Under the pieces are notes generated by a model. That model had not been told where the DNA came from. It did not search any database and saw nothing but the letters and a program-made list of their open reading frames with translations. A DNA stretch of 47,570 nucleotides from Bacteroidota bacterium (GTDB taxonomy: Bacteria; Bacteroidota; Bacteroidia; Bacteroidales; CG2-30-32-10): NCBI GenBank assembly GCA_013377115.1, contig JACAAW010000009.1, forward strand, positions 1 to 47,570, given 5' to 3'. The first letter of the stretch is position 1. Each line of letters begins with the position of its first letter. Below, in pieces: positions 45,501-47,570 of the stretch. A program made the position numbers and the translations under genes.

Positions 45501-46801
45501 AAAACACGAAAATTACCCTTACTACCGCTGCATTGCCATATGGCGCGAACTTGTATTTCAAACCAGGCGACGAAGTGAAAAAAGGAAATTTAATTTGTGA
45601 TTGGGATCCATACAATGCAATTATTATTTCTGAATTACCTGGAAAAGTTTCATTTGATAGTATCATTGAAGGAATTACCTTCAGAGTTGAATCTGATGAG
45701 CAAACTGGTTACCACGAAAAAGTAATTGTTGAAACTCGTGATAAAACAAAGAATCCTTCAATCAATATCATGTCTTCTACAAAAGAAGTAATTAAAACTT
45801 ATGATATGCCTGTGGGTTCTCACATTGTTGTAAATGATGGTGATAAAATTAAAGCAGGTGATGTTTTAGTGAAAATTCCTCGTCAATTAGGAAAATCTGG
45901 TGATATCACCGGTGGTTTACCTAGAGTTACTGAGTTGTTTGAAGCAAGAAATCCTTCTGATCCAGCAGCTGTTTCTGAAATTGATGGTGTTGTGTCATTT
46001 GGTAAGAAAATCAAGAGAGGAAATAGAGAAGTTATTATTACTTCAAAAACTGGAGAAGAAAAACATTATTTGGTTTCTCTTTCTAAACAGATTCTTGCTC
46101 AAGAAAATGATTACGTGAAAGCTGGTACTCCTCTTTCTGATGGAGCAATTACACCTGCCGATATTCTTGCAATTAAAGGACCTACAAAGGTTCAAGAGTA
46201 TATCGTAAATGAAGTTCAAGAAGTTTACCGTTTACAGGGTGTAAAAATTAATGATAAACATTTTGAAGTAATTGTTCGTCAAATGATGAGAAAAGTATTA
46301 ATTGCTGATCCAGGCGATACTAAATTCTTAGAAGGCGAAATTGCTAATAAAGCTGATTTCCTTGATATTAATGATGAAATTTTCGGAAAGAAAGTTGTTG
46401 TTGAACCAGGTGAATCTGAAACTTTAAAAGCAGGACAAATAATTACTTTGAGAAAATTGAGAGACGAAAATTCAATTTTGAAACGTAAAGATAAAAAGCA
46501 AGTTGAAGCTAGAGATGCTGTTGCAGCTACTTCTAGTCAGATTTTACAAGGTATCACACGTGCTTCTTTACAAACAAAGAGTTGGATTTCTGCAGCTTCC
46601 TTCCAGGAAACTACAAAAGTTCTTACCGAGGCAGCTATTAATGCTAAAGAAGATACTCTTAATGGCTTGAAAGAAAATGTTATTGTTGGTCATTTAATTC
46701 CAGCTGGTACAGGTTTGAGAGAATACAATAATATTATTGTAGGTTCTATGGAAGAATATCAAACTTTATTGGCTTCGAAAGAAGATGTACTTGTTGACTA
46801 A
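42509..46801 (+). CDS. rpoC: DNA-directed RNA polymerase subunit beta'
   Basis: The 1430-residue beta' subunit has the N-terminal zinc site ('[20 protein letters not shown]'), the catalytic loop '[12 protein letters not shown]' with three Mg-binding aspartates, the bridge and trigger helices ('[19 protein letters not shown]'), and the second Cys site ('[13 protein letters not shown]'). It is one open frame without interruption. The ATG at 42509 gives the expected N-terminus. Confidence 0.97.
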   Translation: MAFRKENNIKNNFSKITISLASPESIRERSSGEVLKPETINYRTYKPEREGLFCERIFGPVKDWECHCGKYKRIRYKGIVCDRCGVEVTEKKVRRERMGHIQLVVPVAHIWFFRSLPNKIGYLLGLPTKKLDMIIYYERYVVVNAGIKEADGVNYLDFLTEEEYFNILETLPKENQYLDDTDPEKFVAKMGADALFDLLSRLKLDELSFNLRHKADTETSQQRKTEALKRLQVVEAFRGAQKRVQNNPEWMIVKVVPVIPPELRPLVPLDGGRFATSDLNDLYRRVIIRNNRLKRLIEIKAPEVILRNEKRMLQEAVDSLFDNSRKANAVKTESNRPLKSLSDSLKGKQGRFRQNLLGKRVDYSARSVIVVGPELKLHECGIPKDMASELFKPFIIRKMLERGIVKTVKSAKKIVDRKDPVIWDILESVLKGHPILLNRAPTLHRLGIQAFQPKLIEGKAIQLHPLVCSAFNADFDGDQMAVHVPLGNAAILEAQLLMLASHNILNPADGAPITVPSQDMVLGLYYMTKGRKTEGDEIVKGQGLRFYSAEEVIIAYNEKQVDLHAFIQVKVNISEDGVIVNKLIETTVGRVLFNQVVPEEYGFINQLLTKKSLRDIIGDILKKTGISSTANFLDEIKGLGFRMAFKGGLSFNLGDVIVPEIKEIMIKKANLEVDEVMNNYNMGFITNNERYNQIIDIWTHTNSKLTNTLMDKLSKDKQGFNPVYMMLDSGARGSKEQIRQLSGMRGLMAKPQKSGASGGEIIENPILSNFKEGLSVLEYFISTHGARKGLADTALKTADAGYLTRRLVDVSQDVIINEEDCGTLRGLSTTALKNNEEVVESLYDRVLGRTSLHDIFNPLTGELIIEAGNELTEDISKVIEESPIESVEIRSVLTCESKHGVCAKCYGRNLATGRMVQMGEAVGVIAAQSIGEPGTQLTLRTFHIGGAAANIAISSKVEAKYDGILEFDELRSVDFTNANGDKYQIVIGRSAEIRIVDKNTKITLTTAALPYGANLYFKPGDEVKKGNLICDWDPYNAIIISELPGKVSFDSIIEGITFRVESDEQTGYHEKVIVETRDKTKNPSINIMSSTKEVIKTYDMPVGSHIVVNDGDKIKAGDVLVKIPRQLGKSGDITGGLPRVTELFEARNPSDPAAVSEIDGVVSFGKKIKRGNREVIITSKTGEEKHYLVSLSKQILAQENDYVKAGTPLSDGAITPADILAIKGPTKVQEYIVNEVQEVYRLQGVKINDKHFEVIVRQMMRKVLIADPGDTKFLEGEIANKADFLDINDEIFGKKVVVEPGESETLKAGQIITLRKLRDENSILKRKDKKQVEARDAVAATSSQILQGITRASLQTKSWISAASFQETTKVLTEAAINAKEDTLNGLKENVIVGHLIPAGTGLREYNNIIVGSMEEYQTLLASKEDVLVD

Positions 46802-46813
46802 AAATTAAATATC

Positions 46814-47128
46814 ATGACAGAAGAATTAGATAATCAAAATCAAATTAATATTGAACTTAGCGAGGAAGTTGCTGAAGGTGTTTATTCAAATTTAGCAATC
46901 ATTACTCATTCGAATTCTGAATTCATTTTAGATTTTATTAGAATGATGCCCGGAGTTCCTAAAGCAAAAGTGAAATCGAGAATTGTTTTAACTCCTCAAC
47001 ATGCAAAACGTTTGTTGATGGCATTAAAAGACAATATTTCTAAATTTGAATCTGTTCATGGAAATATAAAAGAGTCTGATAACCAATCTCTTCCTCTTAA
47101 TTTTGGAGGTCCAACGGCTCAGGCTTAA
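46814..47128 (+). CDS. DUF3467 family protein
   Basis: The 104-residue protein belongs to a small family often found after rpoC in Bacteroidota. Typical parts are 'GVYSNLAIITHSNSEFILDFI' (residues ~22-42), 'KSRIVLTPQHAKRLLMAL' and a final region of low complexity. It has no signal peptide or membrane segment. It starts 12 bp after rpoC and ends before a strong terminator, so it is the last gene of the operon. Its function is not known to me. Confidence 0.88.
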   Translation: MTEELDNQNQINIELSEEVAEGVYSNLAIITHSNSEFILDFIRMMPGVPKAKVKSRIVLTPQHAKRLLMALKDNISKFESVHGNIKESDNQSLPLNFGGPTAQA

Positions 47129-47143
47129 TTAATATTACTTTAT

Positions 47144-47182
47144 AAAAAAAGCGTCGTATTTATTGTACGACGCTTTTTTTTT
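47144..47182 (+). terminator. Terminator of the rpoBC operon
   Basis: A 15-bp stem (47144-47158 with 47166-47180, core GCGTCGTA/TACGACGC) with a 7-nt loop and a T-run of nine. It is the strongest intrinsic terminator in the window. Confidence 0.9.
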
Positions 47183-47210
47183 ATAAATGTATTTTTCTTG
47201 AAGTTTTCCT

Positions 47211-47443
47211 AATTAACGTGAGTTCGAAATAACAATTTTTATTATTCCGTACCTACGGCACTTATTTAGGTTTTGTTTTTTTTTATTACCGACATTTCAT
47301 GCCTAAAGGCATTTTTTAGAGCTTAAAAATCTTTTTAAAAGCCTCGTAGAGGCGATATGTTGGTAAAAAAAGACAAATAACAAATTAAAAAGCCCCGTAG
47401 GTGGCGATATAAATCTTTGTATTATTTCGAACTCACATTAATT
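47211..47443. repeat. 233-bp element with 22-bp terminal inverted repeats
   Basis: The left end 47211-47232 and right end 47422-47443 are reverse complements with one mismatch. Inside are smaller palindromes: CCGTACCTACGG (about 47248-47259), TGCCTAAAGGCA (47300-47311), GCCTCGTAGAGGC (47341-47353) and GCCCCGTAGGTGGC (47392-47405). The segment TACCGACAT (47287-47295) is an imperfect inverted match to ATGTTGGTA (47357-47365). No coding capacity is visible. It resembles a non-autonomous element or an intergenic palindromic repeat with CCGTAGGGGCGATA-type units. Confidence 0.65.
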
Positions 47444-47463
47444 ATTGATTGCATTGCCTCATT

Positions 47464-47570
47464 GGCCGAGCAAGTTTCCCCAAAGGTTGAGCAACATTCC
47501 TTAACGGGTGAGAAACCTTAACGGGTGAGAAACTTTCCTCAAAGGCCGAGCAAGTTTCCTCAAAGGCTGA
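47464..47570. repeat. 21-bp tandem repeat array, cut by window end
   Basis: Units begin GGCCGAG, GGTTGAG, GGGTGAG, GGGTGAG, GGCCGAG and GGCTGA. Lengths are 21 (47464-47484), 21 (47485-47505), 17 (47506-47522), 21 (47523-47543), 21 (47544-47564) and a partial unit to 47570. A degenerate earlier copy may precede at about 47446-47463. One unit has lost four bases. The 21-bp period would keep frame if translated, but the 17-bp unit breaks it. The array continues beyond the window. Confidence 0.8.

Noticed and set aside
47464-47570. Tandem repeats as a CRISPR array
   Set aside because: Units follow each other directly with no unique spacers, and no cas genes are present.

Overview
The window looks like a chromosomal segment of an anaerobic or facultatively anaerobic member of the Bacteroidota. 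The evidence is: AT-rich DNA; promoters of the TTTG-N19-TAnnTTTG type; almost no Shine-Dalgarno sequences; a type IX secretion (type B) sorting domain; DUF2851 and DUF3467 proteins; and the gene order rpsU-xerC-hpf-tRNAs-tuf-tRNA-Trp-secE-nusG-rplKAJL-rpoBC. I cannot name the genus.

Positions 1-18.7 kb are the energy-metabolism part. After the 3' end of an ion-transporter gene comes a seven-gene operon, hdrC-hdrB-hdrA-flxD-flxC-flxB-flxA. It encodes an Flx-Hdr type NADH dehydrogenase/heterodisulfide reductase, which is expected to perform flavin-based electron bifurcation. After 154 bp on the same strand follows nuoABCDHIJKLMN, an 11-subunit complex I without the NADH module (NuoE, F and G), ending in a small conserved-looking gene of unknown function. 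A reasonable inference is that Flx-Hdr takes electrons from NADH and reduces ferredoxin, and the 11-subunit complex I oxidises ferredoxin and pumps ions. No partner disulfide protein such as DsrC is encoded here, so the Hdr substrate is unknown.

Positions 18.7-29.7 kb hold mixed housekeeping and surface genes. On the minus strand are a coiled-coil gene, zapA, a probable 6S RNA and rny (RNase Y). Next come a DUF2851 gene, an orphan receiver-only response regulator, a K+ channel with an unusual filter (GFD instead of GYG), two small exported proteins, a 1070-residue repeat-rich T9SS cargo protein, and an NlpC/P60 peptidase whose start codon lies one base from the 3' end of a tRNA-Val gene.

Positions 29.7-47.1 kb hold a DPP4-type peptidase and then the translation/transcription superoperon: rpsU, xerC, hpf, four tRNAs (Thr, Tyr, Gly, Thr), tuf, tRNA-Trp, secE, nusG, rplK, rplA, rplJ, rplL, rpoB, rpoC and a DUF3467 gene, closed by a strong terminator. 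Several hairpins in the gaps look like attenuators or processing sites.

Positions 47.2-47.57 kb are non-coding repeats: a 233-bp element with 22-bp terminal inverted repeats, then a 21-bp tandem repeat array that runs off the end of the window.
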